DNA of 64,000 bases. It comes from Allium sativum. Lineage: Eukaryota > Streptophyta > Magnoliopsida > Asparagales > Amaryllidaceae. The stretch covers positions 806,169,160 through 806,233,159 of the forward strand of contig CM060919.1 in NCBI GenBank assembly GCA_030737875.1, given 5' to 3'. Made by a program: the position numbers and the translations under genes. Positions 22,761-35,420 of the stretch are shown in pieces. The notes beneath the pieces are model-generated. The model was not told the DNA's origin, ran no database searches, and saw only the letters and a program-made list of their open reading frames with translations. The number at the start of each line of letters is the position of its first letter. Within the stretch, counting starts at the first letter, position 1.

Positions 22761-22778
22761 TGGTATCAGAGCTTTGGT
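22761..22778 (+). other. C primer-binding site, tRNA-iMet
   Basis: TGGTATCAGAGCTTTGGT starts two bases after the LTR end. The first 12 bases match the plant initiator-tRNA-Met 3' end. Confidence 0.93.
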
Positions 22779-23764
22779 TTACAAAGCAGAGAACAAGGCA
22801 CATTAGAACCATACGAAAGAATTCATCAGATATTAGATTAGTAAAATCCAATGGGAATGACTCGTTAGAGATGGGATCAGTAGTATCCTAGAACGAGTGT
22901 GAAGAGTATATTTTTAACGTGAAAACAAATTTTGTTTTGAAAATTTAAATCAATTATTCGTATTTGAAAATCTATTTATATTGAGTTGGACAATCCAGTA
23001 TATATAGATTTTGCGTATACGTCTGATCCGCGTGTATTCAAAGTTTTAATATATTGGGTAGATATAGAATCACATTCTAGTTGCCCGGGGATGATTCTGA
23101 TAATGCTGCAGCGTTACCAGTATTTATTTTCGAGTGACGAAGGTGTGATATCTATATATTTCCATTAGACTGGTGTGAGAACCAAAACTTATATAGTTAG
23201 AACACCTTGTTGTGAATTGGCATCAAAAACAAGATTTTCAGTATATGTATCAAAATTATGAATTTGAAAACTTTAATTCACTAATTGATTGATGTTTGGG
23301 TTGTTTGTTTATTTGTTTGCTAATTTTTAGCCAATTATGCCTAATTGAATCACATATTGAATTATATTGAAAAATTGGTCGCATTTGCTTGCATATACAT
23401 ATACTTACATTGAACAGGTCATAGCAAGGAGGCTAGAGCAGAGAATAAAATTTGTTTGCCCGACAAATAGGTACATGTTTATTACATAATTTCCTGTTTT
23501 GTTTGGGTGATGATGATTTTGTGAGCCTATTGGCTAGCCGCTTGGCTTTTTCTTTTTCTTTTTGAGATCTGAAGGACTGGGGAAGCTATTTGAAATTCCC
23601 CGATGCTCCCGGTGCAGGGGAGGTTATGGCGAAATTTTTTCAAAAATTTAGGGTGTTAGCCAAATTTTTGAAACTTTGAAAATTCTCAGAAACTAAAGAG
23701 TTGGAGAATGGAAGCCAGATCGAGCGTAGTGTTAAATAATCAAACCACTTTCGACTTCGTTCCT

Positions 23765-23797
23765 TTTCGGGGACGAAAAGTTTTAAGTGGGGGAGAT
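23765..23797 (+). other. C polypurine tract with GGGGACGAAA signature
   Basis: TTCGGGGACGAAAAG is followed by AAGTGGGGGAGAT (to 23797) directly before the LTR. In Del/Tekay elements this combination marks the end of pol and the purine tract; here the pol itself is gone. Confidence 0.85.
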
Positions 23798-25757
23798 TGT
23801 AACAACCCGTAAAATCTGGGCCAGTTTAAAATTTTTATTTTGGCGATTATAGCGAATTTTGAATATTTAAAATAGATTATTTTAAATATTATCGACGAAA
23901 AATTTATTTTGAATAGAATTCGATCGTATATATTATATACGTCGTCGTTAGAATATATAATAATTATAAAAGGAATTGAAAATGACTCGGTAGTTCGAAA
24001 ATTCAATTTCTAATTTCAAATGAATATACAGAATTCAATATAAGTCAAAATTGAACGAAACAAGAAATATTTGAATTTGTGTAACTATATCTTTGTAACG
24101 AAGTTAAGAAACTGAGATTTCACTTTATAAATGATGAGATATGTCCAGTTGAAATTTAGAAATAGTCGCTGTGGAATTTATATATATTTTAATATAATAT
24201 AAGGCCCTTAAAAATAGCAATTTTTCAAACGGTCTCAGAATTCGACGAAACTAGTTTTGTTAGGACCGTATCGTCAATACGAAGCTAGAAAATATTTTTC
24301 TGGAATTTTTCTAGTTAGTATGTGACCCCGGTAATTTGAAATGTACGTTTAAAATTCAATATAGTGATTTAAATATAAATTTAACGAAAACTGATTGTAA
24401 CAGCCGAATCAGCTTACGATACATATCCCATTGTGTTCGGAATGGGGGTGAAACGCTATGGGCGACAGTCGGTGGGCCTCGTTTCGAAGTCGAATAAAAA
24501 GTCAACTTTTAGAAATTAAAATAAAAAAAAAAAAAGAAAATTCCCTCTCCCCTATACGTTCTGGCCCCCCCCCCCCTCGATTTCATTTCAGAAGTAATAA
24601 AATAAAATAAAAAACCCCCTAAAACCCGATCCCTAATTCCCAGTCGCCACCGTCGATCGCACGCCCCCTTCCCTCCGGCGCCTCGCCCTCCGATCCAACC
24701 CCCTCCTCTCAGCCCACGCTCCCCTCCCCAGTTCGAATCCCCAGCGCCGCCTCCCTCAACCGCCGTTTCCCCTTCAGGCGATCGAGCCCCCGGTCCAAGC
24801 TCAATCAAGATCCGCACCCCCCCTCTTCGCATACAGTAAGCATTCCTATTCTTACTTTTATTTTATTTTTATTTTAGAGTTTAAAATTAAATAGGATTTT
24901 TAAGAAAACTGATTTTAGATAAAACTGAAAATTGATTTTAGGTTAAAACTGAAAACTGATTTGTAAAGGAATAAATAAAACTGAATTTATTTTAAAAGTT
25001 TAAAAACTGTAATTTTAGAAAAGTAAAACTGAATTTATTTTAAAAGTTTAAAACTGTAAATTTTAAAAAAGTTTAAAACTGAATTTATAAGAAAAGTAAA
25101 ACTGAATTTTTAAAGAAGTAGAAAAACTGAATTTTTAGCATTTAAAAACTGATTTTATTTTTAAATTTTAAAATAGAAAATATCGTATTTTTAGAATAGA
25201 AGAGATCATAGTTTTAAATAGAAAAAGAAAACGGAATTTTTATTGTGTATGAAGTTATGATTTTTAACTTAAAGGAAGAATTTATTTTTCTAAACAAGAA
25301 AAGAAATGTTTTTTTATTTGTAAAGATTATATTTTTGTAACGAAAAAGATTATATTTTTAGAAGAAAAAGATATATGCTTTTTGTATGTAAAACATAGAT
25401 TTTTATAAATATAAAATCCGATTTTCTTATATGAACGTTAGCAAAAAGATGTGATCTTTATAGAAGATAGAGAAGTAAAAATAGAATTTTTATATATTGA
25501 ACTTCGATAAAAAAATAGAATTTTTATATATTGAACTTCGATAAAAAAAATAGAATTTTTATATATTGAACTTCGATAGAAAAATAGAATTTTTATATAT
25601 TGAACTTTGAAATAAAAATTCGATTTTTATATATTGAATAGCGAAGTAAAAATTCGGTTTTTACATATGTAGTGGCTACGGGCAATAAAGATGCCGAAGA
25701 TGCGATAGCAATGAAGACTTCTGCAAATGAAGAGCCGTGGAGCTAGGATAGCTATAT

Positions 25758-25833
25758 GTGAGAATTTCTCACCTTTCAATTTTATTTCTAGTTATATATA
25801 TATACTAGGATGCAGACGGTGCTTAGTAGCACC
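25758..25833 (+). promoter_or_regulatory. C LTR promoter module (3' LTR copy)
   Basis: Palindrome 25758-25772, TATATATATATA 25793-25804, hairpin GGTGCT-TAGT-AGCACC 25818-25833; identical to the 5' LTR copy. From this position it could drive transcription into flanking DNA. Confidence 0.6.
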
Positions 25834-26813
25834 CGACACAATCGTCCACAGACCATGGACTTGTTTGTTTGGCTGTTTGGTTATTGATTGTGATATTGGT
25901 TTGAATGTGGTTTGTGGTGTGAAAAATTGAATCGATAAATTGGTTAGGATTAGACGTGCGCCGTTATAAGGCGAAGGAGTAAGGCTAGGTTAGACTCTTA
26001 CTCCAAATTTTGTGGTTTGCATAATGAAATTGATTTGATTGATGTGTGAATGGCGTGGGCCTTCACTAGTCCGGGGATAAGGCTAGGCCTCGTCCCGTTT
26101 CTAGTATCGTGCCGTTATGCCGCCGAAATTTTCTAAAATATGTTAGAAAAATAAAAATATCATTTTATTGAATAAATGAATTGAATAGAAATTCATAGGT
26201 TGAAATAAAATGTTTTATCGTTAAAAATATAATTTTTAACGTGAATATGAAAATAGTGAAGTGAATAAATAAATATTCATTTACAAACCAGATGGTTTGT
26301 TTATGTACACTTATTTGAATGACATTGATTGGGACGATAAATTTTACACATCGCCCAACTGCACAACTAAAATCTGTGTTTGATTGTTTGAAACCCCACA
26401 CGGGTGTTAGGATGAAATTTGAAGTTCACTCATCCTGATTGATTAAATATGTCGATCGATGGATTGACAAGCTGCTATACGCGTTAAATGTCTATATTTG
26501 ATGCTTATACAGTGTAGTGCACTTTGGTTGATGGTTGATTTTTCATCATTGTTGATATATACATGTGTTGTAGAAAATCCATATAATTAACATTATATGG
26601 TAATTGATTGGGCCTCATTCCAGTTTCGAAAAAAGGAATGTTTGAAATAGAAATATTTGAAATAGAAATATTTGAAATAGAATATTTGAAAATAGAAATA
26701 TGTGAAGCCGTGAGGATTAGATTGACGCCATTTTGACGTGAACGATATTTATATCGATTTTATTCATTTTAAAATGAATATTGAAAAGTAATTTCGAAAT
26801 CGAATATTTTGAA

Positions 26814-27002
26814 ATGAATTGAATTGAAAACGATTTCGAAATGAATTGAATTGAAAACGATTTCGAAATGAATTGAATTGAAAACGATTTCGAAATGAAT
26901 TGAATTGAAAACGATTTCGAAATGAATTGAATTGAAAACGATTTCGAAATGAATTGAATTGAAAACGATTTCGAAATGAATTGAATTGAAAACGAATTCG
27001 AA
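26814..27002. repeat. 27-bp tandem repeat, 7 copies, in C 3' LTR
   Basis: Second-LTR copy of the array at 19361-19549, with the same copy number, consistent with recent insertion and no slippage since. Confidence 0.92.
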
Positions 27003-27890
27003 TTGAATTGAAAGTGAATTGAAACGAATTCAAATTGAATTGAAATTTGAATTGAATAGAAATGAATTTTAAAACGAATTTATAGAGAAGAATTCAATTT
27101 TGCTTTGAATTGAAATGGAAGTTGAAATAGATTTTGAAAACGAATTTTAAAACTATTTATATAATTCGTTTTAAATAGAAATCGACGAAATATATATTAT
27201 ATATATTATATATATAATATAATGGCCTGAATAGAACGCGCCGCGCCGCGGCAGTTCGTGAATTTCGACCATTTATTTCAAACGGACATTACGGGAGATC
27301 CGACCGTCGGATTCTCCTAAAACCGGAACCGTTGGGTTCGTATCGAAAAGAGCTTTCTAATGAATGTTAGAAATTTGAAATCTAACGGTTGGATTTGGAG
27401 ATACGTCCAAATCAAATTCGAAAAAGGTCGCTGTAAGTGCAGTTCGATGGCCGTTAATGGAAATCGACTGTACGGGCCTTGATAAAATTATTAAAAATAG
27501 TAATAATTTGTGTAAAATCATAAGAAATGATTTGTGAAAGTTTGGGATGAAAAACTCCATATTTGAAAAGATAAAAATAGATTTTTATTGAAATGAACTA
27601 GTTTTGAACTAGAATTATAATTCTATTTATTTTTAAATAAATAAATTGAATTTGAAATGGTTTTGAAAATAACCAAAATTTCCAATGATTGCATTGGAGT
27701 GGAGTTGAATCGAAATTGTCTTCGGAATATTTCGATGTTGGAATTCGTGATATTACAGGTGTTGTTATGGAAATTTGAAAGATATATATTTGTATCGTTA
27801 TTTCCAATACGACATTTGTTAGTCGTAGAATTCGATATTGAATATAAGCCGATATATTTTCTATTCAGAGCCTTGTATTGAATATCGAAT

Positions 27891-28358
27891 GTGATTTGGG
27901 TTTGTCGTGAATGGTGTCTTCACTAACACTGTTCTTGAACCCAGTTGAGAAAAGATTAAATCTTTTTATTTAGATTTAATGAAGTGTACCAATTAAATGA
28001 TATTTAATTGGAATTGAATTGGTATTGATTTTTGGGTTTATCGTGAACAGTGTTTTAAATAACACTCGTTCTTTAACCCGATAATTAATGGAACGTGATT
28101 TGGGTTTGTCGTGAATGGTGTCTTCACTAACACTGTTCTTGAACCCAGTTGAGAAAAGATTAAATCTTTTTATTTAGATTTAATGAAGTGTACCAATTAA
28201 ATGATATTTAATTGGAATTGAATTGGTATTGATTTTTGGGTTTATCGTGAACAGTGTTTTAAATAACACTTGTTCTTTAACCCGATAATTAATGGAATGT
28301 GATTTTGGGTTTATCGTGAATCGTGTTTTAAATGACACTGATTCTTTAACCCAGATAA
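27891..28358. repeat. 204-bp hairpin-unit duplication in C 3' LTR
   Basis: Units start at 27891 and 28095 with a partial third at 28299, as in the 5' LTR. Confidence 0.85.
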
Positions 28359-30211
28359 TGATTAAAACTAAGTGGAGTTTTAATGAATCTTTAATTAGAT
28401 TGAAAAGATCGAGAATGGAGTATCACCAGTTTTGCTCCAGGCGATAGTTAAATCTTTAATTAGATTTGAACGTGAAATTTAGAATCTAACTGTCGGTTAG
28501 CCAAGCAGAATGGTTTTCTGGATATTGATCTGATGTTGGTTTCGGCCTTCGGGGTTAATATTTGGGGAATTATTCTCTTGATTAATTTACGGTTAGTGAC
28601 TAATGAATTGGAATGAGGCGTATGTTGTGTTTGTGTAACACTTATTTAAAATATACGCGAGTTATTCGGAAAGACCGGGTTTATCCCATTCTGAATAACT
28701 GATACGACGATAAGTCGAAGATGAAGACGATGGTCGAAGACCGGAGGTCTTCACGTCGTTTGGGTGATAACTGATGATCTTGATTGGGCTGTACACCCAA
28801 GAAGATGGAAACAGTTAGTGATCGTCCAGACGTGCTTGGAGATCGATGGATATGCGGGGTACTAGGTGCCTCCGGTTTCGTTCAGACCCAGAACGGACTT
28901 GTAAATGGACTGTGTGTCTGACATCGGATTTCATTCTGTGTGACTGATATCGGTTGCATAGGATGGCTTGCCTGTGTGGCATGCTAAGATGCAAATGATC
29001 AAGGCTTCTGTTGAAAAGCAAAGTCTTGTGGTTGATGATCAAAGCACGGCCTTTGTGGCGTAGCTTTGTGTAACGTTTGATTCGCGAGTTTCACACCCGG
29101 TATGAATCAAAAACGGGAGACGGACCTCAGGGAGGGCATGCGTTTCTTTCTAGTTAGAAGTGGCGTCAGTGGTTTTACACGCCCTGACGAGTTTGACTTA
29201 TGTGGTTGTTGCTGTTGCGAGGCGCCTCGGTTATATCGGTTTCGGCCGATGCTTCTGGTCGGCTGACGGGCCAGACTTACACCCCATAGGGTGGGGAAAC
29301 GTAGTGTTCAGGCATTTTAATCCACATCGGTGGACCGGCCCTGACGATCCAAGGGCCCACCTGTGTCTGGGTCCTGAGACACGGACTAGAGCGTCTCGAA
29401 TCGGATGAGGACTATCTTTTGCCTCGGTTCATAGATGGAAATCCAATTTCCAAATACGTGACATTTGCGGTTTTATTTGTAAACCTATATATGGCGACAT
29501 GATATATGGTACCCATGCCGCCTATGATTGATACTTATGATTTGAAGTTGTTTTATACACTATACACTTATAATAGTATCAAATGATTTGTTTTAAAACG
29601 TATCAAGCATTCTTTGGCTGTTATAAGGGAAAACCCTATCCCCCGGCTTGCGTTGCATTGTGTGATAGGACCTGGGTCTTATAACAGCTTCATCTTTCTT
29701 TATTTAGCATTGCGCTGTTTGTTTTAAGCACTGGTATTCTTGGGAGGAAACCCGTTCCGTGTTATACGGCGTGGTCCCTTGATTTACCTAATGATTTAAA
29801 ATAAAGATTAATAACTGTTTTAGTTCTCACACCAGTCACATGACTGACCTGGAGTTTATTGTTTTAACCTAAACTCTGGGTGCCCCTTATTTTGACATGG
29901 GCAGCTAGTAGTTTTGGTTTTGCAGATTTATATTCACAAGATCCTGGTTTACAGCTGGAACGATATCCGGAAAGCTTTGTATCCGTATATCTTCTTCTAG
30001 TTGTGTATTGTATTATTTTCCGCTGCTATGTATTTAAATGTAATTTAAATCTCTGATATTTCTGTGTAATATTCCTTTATACTCTGTATATTCTTGTAAT
30101 CTGGTGCATTGTTGTAATATACAATGAAATGTTCTTCTGTATGTGTCCTGCTGTGGTTTGTTCTCGAACTATCCGACGCTTTCCTTTACGGGGAAGTTAC
30201 GGGTCTTCACA

Positions 30212-30216
30212 CATGG
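30212..30216 (+). other. Target-site duplication of C, right copy
   Basis: CATGG directly after the C 3' LTR, matching 16345-16349. Confidence 0.95.
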
Positions 30217-32629
30217 GTACCATATATCATGTCGCCATATATAGGTTTACAATTAAAACCACAAAGCTCATATTGGAAAGTTGGATTTCCATCATGATGG
30301 CTCTTGATTCGAAAGATCTATCGCGTAGTGCAATACACAACGGCTTACGTCCTAGCTAGAGAAAACACCGTAATGCACATCCGTCGTTTTGGGAAATCAT
30401 GTATCACTGCGGCTTACGTCCCAGCGGTAAAAAACACCGCTTACTCTATCCCTCTGGGAATAGAGGGGTGTGCCCTATCTCTCTGAGCGTGGAGCGACCA
30501 CACTCAGCTCATCTCGGTCGACCGAATCCATCCTCATATCGAAAGCATACTGACCTGACCATCAGTTCACTATCATACCGGGATGTGAGGGTCGCGAAGT
30601 ATTGCTACACAAAGCTATGCTCTGATCATCATCCATAAGGCTCTGCTTTTCAACAAAAGCTTTGATCCATGCATCTCAACATGTCACATTGTCAATCCAC
30701 ACCATACCATTGATTTCTGCCAATATATAACCTCTGAGCTCATACGTCTCAGAGAAGGGTGTTAAGCAAGAGAATAAATTCTCCGCCATCAAACAGATAT
30801 ATATTAGCAGAGATCAACGAATACAACATAAAGGAATACAACGTCAGGCATACAATCCATTTACATGTTCGTTCTGGAGCTGAACGAATCCGGAGGCACT
30901 TTATTTCTCGTCCCATATGTCCAGTATAGGAGAGAGGCCCACGCATATCCGAACAATCAACAAGTACGTCCGGATGGCCACCACTGTAGCCCTTTCAAGG
31001 TTGCTACTCCAATCATGGGCATCAGTAGCAACTCATCCATTCGATGTGAAGATCGCCAGTCTTGCACCGTCTTCAATCTCTATGAGTGTTAGTCGTCTTA
31101 TTCATTATTCAGAATGGTTTAAACCCGGTCTTTCCGAATAACTCACGTATTTTATGATCAGGTGCTATAAAAACACATCCTACGCCTCATTCCAATTCAG
31201 AATATTCTTTTAATAAAATATTCACATTTTTAGGGAAAGGTTCCCATTAATTTTATCAAAGATAAATTCTTATAAATTTTTTTTAATCTCAAAAATCATT
31301 AGTTAATGATTATTCGAATTTAAGAAATTAATCTTATCTTTAACTGGGTTAAAGAACTAATGTCTTCTAAAAAAATTGTTCATGATAAACCCAATTCTTC
31401 TTCCATTAACTATGGAATCTTCACGGAAACCATAAATGTGTATAATCGATATAAATTCCCATATCAACCTAATAATATAAGTGGAATAGCGGCAATGCCT
31501 TTTAAATTCCATATATAGTATCGGTCTTCATTCATAGGAGCTCATCTCGAGTATTACCAAATCAAATTCCATTCAATTCCAATTTAATATATTAAACTGG
31601 AAAACTTTACTTTGGAAAATTCCCATTTGAATCTTAATAAAAGATTTATAAATTCCAAATTATTTCTTCATTGTTAATTGTGTTAAAGAACAAATGTTAT
31701 TTAAAATATTTTTCACGATAAACCCAAAAATCCAATTCTTTATTCAATTCCAATTAAATATTAATTAATTGGTAAACTTCACTAAATCTTAATTTAAAGA
31801 TTTATTCTTTTCTCAACTGGGTTTAAGAACAGTGTTATTAAAGATACCATTCCTGACAAACCCAAAATCCAATTTGACATTAAATATAAAGTTCTGAATA
31901 AAAATTATATCGGCTTACACTCAATATCAAATTCTGAAACCAACGGATATCGTATTGGGAATAACGATATATATATATATATATATCTTCCAAATTCCTC
32001 ACAATATTCGTATAATAACGGAATCCAATATCGAAATATTCCAAAGATAATTCCAATTCAAATCCATTCCAATTTATATATTGGAAAATTCTGGTTATTT
32101 CAAAATCATTTACAAATCCAATTTATTTATTTAAAAATATCGGATTATCATTCTGGTTAATAACTAGTTCACTTCGATAAAAATATAATTTTATCTTTAC
32201 AACATTGGATTTTTTTCATCAAAAATCTTTCCAAATTATTTATTATGATTCTACATAATTTTTCCATATTTTTAATAATTTCATTATCGCTCGTACGGTC
32301 GGTTTCCAATAACGCCCACCAAACTGCATTCATAGCGACCTTTTTTGAAATTGATTTGGACATATATCCAAATCTAACCGTTAGATTTCAAAATCTCTTA
32401 TATTCATTGGAAATTTCTTTTCGATACGAACCAACGGTTCCAGTTTTAGGAGAATCCGACAGACGGATCTCCCGTTACATCCATTTGAAATTAATGGTAG
32501 AAATTCGCGAACGGTCACTGCGCGGCGCGTTCTATTCAGTCCATTATATATATATATTATATTATATATATTTCATCGATTTCTATTTAAAATGTATTTT
32601 ATAAATTATTTATAATTTTATTTTAAAAT

Positions 32630-32966
32630 GATTTCAACTTCTTTTTCAATTTTAAATCAAAATTGAATATTCCATATCTTTATCATACTAAAGTGATAAC
32701 GATTTCAACTTCTTTTTCTACTTTAAATCAAAATTGAATATACCATATCTTTATCATAATAAAGTGATAATATTTTCTACTTTGCTATCATGTAAATAAT
32801 TTACATTTTAATAAACAAAACATGTATTAATAAATGATCATTTTCTACTTTTTTTTCATGTAAATGATTTACATTTTAATTTATCAAAATCTCTTTATTG
32901 AATCAAACATGTAAATGATTTACATTTTAATTTATCAAAATCTCTTTATTGAATCAAACATACAAT
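32630..32966. repeat. B-specific tandem repeats (70 bp x2, about 51 bp x2)
   Basis: A 70-bp unit with GATTTCAACTTCTTTTTC is duplicated at about 32630-32770. A unit of about 51 bp with CATGTAAATGATTTACATTT is duplicated at about 32860-32966. Further AATAAAAATAT-rich irregular repeats run to 33300. They occupy the slot that holds the 97-bp array in A and the 27-bp array in C. Confidence 0.75.
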
Positions 32967-34127
32967 AACAATATAATTTTTATTGTCTAATCTTTTTATT
33001 TAACATGATTCCTTTTAATGATTATATAATACAAACAAAATGTAATTTTCATTGTGTAAACATTTTATTTTAAAACATTGGATATTTTCAATCATTCCTA
33101 CATACACAATAAAAATGTATATTTTTATTGTTTACATATTCTATTTCAAACAATGAATATTTCGTTTATATATACATACAATAAAAATATTATTTTTATT
33201 GTGTAATAATTTTCTTTCAAAACAATGAATATTTTATTGGTTCATACATTCAATAAAAACGATATTTTTATTGTTTTAAATATTTTATTCAACATATGAA
33301 TATTTCATATCCTATACAGAATATTATTTTAAAATATTCTTTATTTTCCAAATTGGAATGAGACAAAATCAATAACCATATAAAGTTATTTATATGGATT
33401 TCGTACATCGCATGTATACAACAATAATGATAAACAATCACTAGAAATTCATACGACATCCAAAGTGCATTCTACAACTGTGTGAGCTTTTAAAAAATAA
33501 ATAACGCTCATCACGAACTGTCAATCCATCGATTGACATACAACTAAATTTTGGGAATAATGTATGTTAAATGTCATCCCAATACCCGTGTGGGGTTTTC
33601 AAACAACAACTATTTATATATTTGTACAGTTGGGCGATGTGTAAAATTTACCGTCCCAATCATATCAGATAAATGGGTGTATATAAACAAATCGTCCAAT
33701 TTATAAATGAATATTTATTTTCATTTCAGGGGAATTTTATGCCGTTCATATATACGTAAAAATTATTTATTTAATGATAAAATATTTATTTCAATACATG
33801 AATAATTTTAATAGTTCATACATTCAATAAAAATGATATGTTTACTGTTCAAATATTTTATTCGACACATGAATAATTTTTAGTAGTTCATATACACATA
33901 AAAAAATGTTATTTTTAACTAACACATTTTATTTTCGAAAATTTCAGCAATAAAACGGCGCGATACTAGAACCGGAATAAGGTCTAGCCTTATCCCTCAC
34001 TTAATACTGGCTTGTGCTATACACAAACCAAATTCAATCAATTCCATTCACATTCCAAACCAAATTCAACCAATTAAATCAATCCAAACAAACAACCAAA
34101 CATCCGTGGTTTCAATCAAAGATGTTG

Positions 34128-34199
34128 GGTGCTACTTAGCACCATCTGCATCCTAGTATATATTTAACTGTAAACAAAATTAGAGTGAGAAGTTCTCAC
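34128..34199 (-). promoter_or_regulatory. LARD promoter module in B
   Basis: GTGAGAAGTTCTCAC palindrome (34185-34199), AT-rich TATATA stretch (complement of 34156-34164) and hairpin GGTGCTA-CT-TAGCACC (34128-34143). The central base of the palindrome differs from A and C, and the hairpin has changed but remains paired. Confidence 0.55.
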
Positions 34200-34285
34200 C
34201 CAGAAGCTAAACCAATTCGTCGCGATTCTTCTAATGTAGAAAATTCTTGTCGCTGCACTCGCTTTTGTCGTTCCCCGCACTTGAA

Positions 34286-34400
34286 TTCGCCTCTTTGGCT
34301 CTAGAATTTGCATACGGCCTACAATCTTCACCGAACTTTGTCACTAGCCTAAACGCGCCAATCCGGACAACTTTTGCCTAGTGGACTTTCTTCCAAAACT
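34286..34400. other. Unassigned junction between B and D
   Basis: About 115 bp that I cannot match to the LARD LTR or to the D LTR tail at 60906-62020. It could be the remnant of another insertion, a diverged B segment or filler at a deletion joint. Confidence 0.5.
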
Positions 34401-34439
34401 ACTGCAATTCGTGGGCCTATATTTACTAATATTACCCAC

Positions 34440-35175
34440 CAACCTGATATATACTTAACCCTCTCACTGATTCAAGTATGTTTATTTAACGGTTAAGTTC
34501 GTGGGCCTATATAAAATAATATTACCCACCAACCTGATATGTACTTAACCCTCTCCGTCCATCACGTTAAGTTGGCAAAGTGTTTTCTCTTGTTTTACTT
34601 AACCCTACCGCATGTCTTGTTATATCGATTAAGTGTTGCCTTCGCATGTTTACTTAACCCTACCACACACCATGTCATATTGGTTAGGCATCGCCAACGC
34701 ATCCAAGTTAACTTAACCACCCTATTCATCAGATTACATTGGTTAAGTGTTTCCAAGTAATTCGCGACTTAACCCGCCCACGTATCGTGTCAAGTTGGTT
34801 AAGTGTTGTCTAGCAATTCATAACTTAACCCCACTATTCTAGCATATCAAATTGGTTAAGTGTTTTCAAGCAATTCATGACTTAACCCGCCCACGTATCA
34901 TATCAAGTTGGTTAAGTGTTATCTATATGTTCAAGTTGACTTAACCCTGCTGCGCATCATGTTATATTGGTTGAGTGTTATCAACCCATTCAAGTTGACT
35001 CAACCCATCCACTAATCATGTTATAACGGTTAAGTGTTCTTAACTTAATCCTACCCACTTGTCTAATTAACATGTTATATTGGTTAAGTGTCCTCAAGCA
35101 ATCAAGTTCAGGTTTACTTAACCCATCCATTCATGTCATATCGGTTAAGTGTCATTAGTCTAGTCATATTACTTA
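34440..35175. repeat. Array of CTTAACC / GGTTAAG hairpin units in D 3' LTR
   Basis: About ten alternating blocks of ACTTAACCC and GGTTAAGTG, each pair separated by 20-40 bp and recurring every 60-75 bp, so every unit can fold into a 7- to 9-bp stem. The same array is in the 5' LTR at about 62005-62703. Confidence 0.8.
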
Positions 35176-35255
35176 ACCTTTCCATTCTTAGCATGTCTGT
35201 TTATTGGCATTAATTAATTATTAATGCATTGACCACTCACATTAGACCTGTTGTT

Positions 35256-35420
35256 GCAGTTACTGGATATGTCGGGCGGTTCCGGGCGGATTTACACCAC
35301 AACTCAGTCTAACCTCGGGTTTAAGCATGATATGACTAACTTCTCACATTTGTTCTTATTATTTGCAGTCACTGGATATGACAGGCGGTTCCGAGAAGAA
35401 TTACACTGCAAACTCAACCA
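35256..35420 (-). repeat. Diverged direct repeat of about 55 bp
   Basis: Copies at about 35256-35310 and 35366-35420 share TGCAGTTACTGGATATG and GGCGGTTCCG, with about 80 % identity by eye. They are 110 bp apart in the D 3' LTR. Confidence 0.65.

Larger units (their letters stand above)
22759..23797 (+). repeat. C internal domain, 1039 bp, non-coding
   Basis: It begins GT plus the tRNA-Met primer site and ends with the purine tract. The longest frame is 60 codons and no retroviral motif is present. It is homologous to A interior 680-1718 over its whole length. Confidence 0.9.
16350..30211 (+). mobile_element. LARD copy C: complete, young, with 6.4-kb LTRs and 1-kb interior
   Basis: 5' LTR 16350-22758 (6409 bp), interior 22759-23797 (1039 bp), 3' LTR 23798-30211 (6414 bp), bounded by TGTAAC...TTCACA and the target duplication CATGG. 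The LTRs make up 92 % of the element. By eye they differ by about eight or nine substitutions and a few homopolymer-length changes (roughly 0.15 %), so insertion was very recent. The interior has primer site and purine tract but no gag or pol, making this a large retrotransposon derivative (LARD) moved in trans. The GGGGACGAAAAG stretch just before the purine tract resembles the end of Del/Tekay chromovirus polyproteins; the lineage is inferred from this. All plus- and minus-strand frames of 60-107 codons here are duplicated because they lie in the LTRs, and none looks like a protein gene. Confidence 0.95.
23798..30211 (+). repeat. C 3' LTR (6414 bp)
   Basis: Near-identical copy of 16350-22758. 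Substitutions visible by eye include GACGCGG to GACTCGG (23984 region), ACATGAACG to ACGTGAACG (26737), AAACTAAC to AATCTAAC (28485), ACACGGG to ACATGGG (29897) and CAGGATCC to CAAGATCC (29939). It contains the second copies of all the LTR modules. Confidence 0.95.
30217..34285 (-). repeat. LARD LTR copy B, main part
   Basis: Continuation of 15640-16349 after C. It is collinear with A 2410-5860 and 13202-13720. Landmarks include TACGTCTCAGAGAAGGG, ATTCAGAATGG...AACCCGGTC, the GCGCGGCGCGTTCTATTCAG block near 32520, CCCGTGTGGGGTTTTC and the promoter module. Substitutions and indels are many, so B is the oldest LARD copy here. It breaks off near 34285, without the A/T-rich part, GC module and LTR head. 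Plus-strand frames of 60-119 codons in it are fortuitous. Confidence 0.8.

Noticed and set aside
22761..22778. A tRNA gene fragment
   Set aside because: It is a primer-binding site complementary to the tRNA 3' end; no tRNA body is present. The same applies to 1705, 41117, 51070 and 54977.
16350..30211. A 7.45-kb tandem segmental duplication
   Set aside because: The two copies are separated by a primer site, a short interior and a purine tract and are flanked by CATGG on both sides, so they are the two LTRs of one element.
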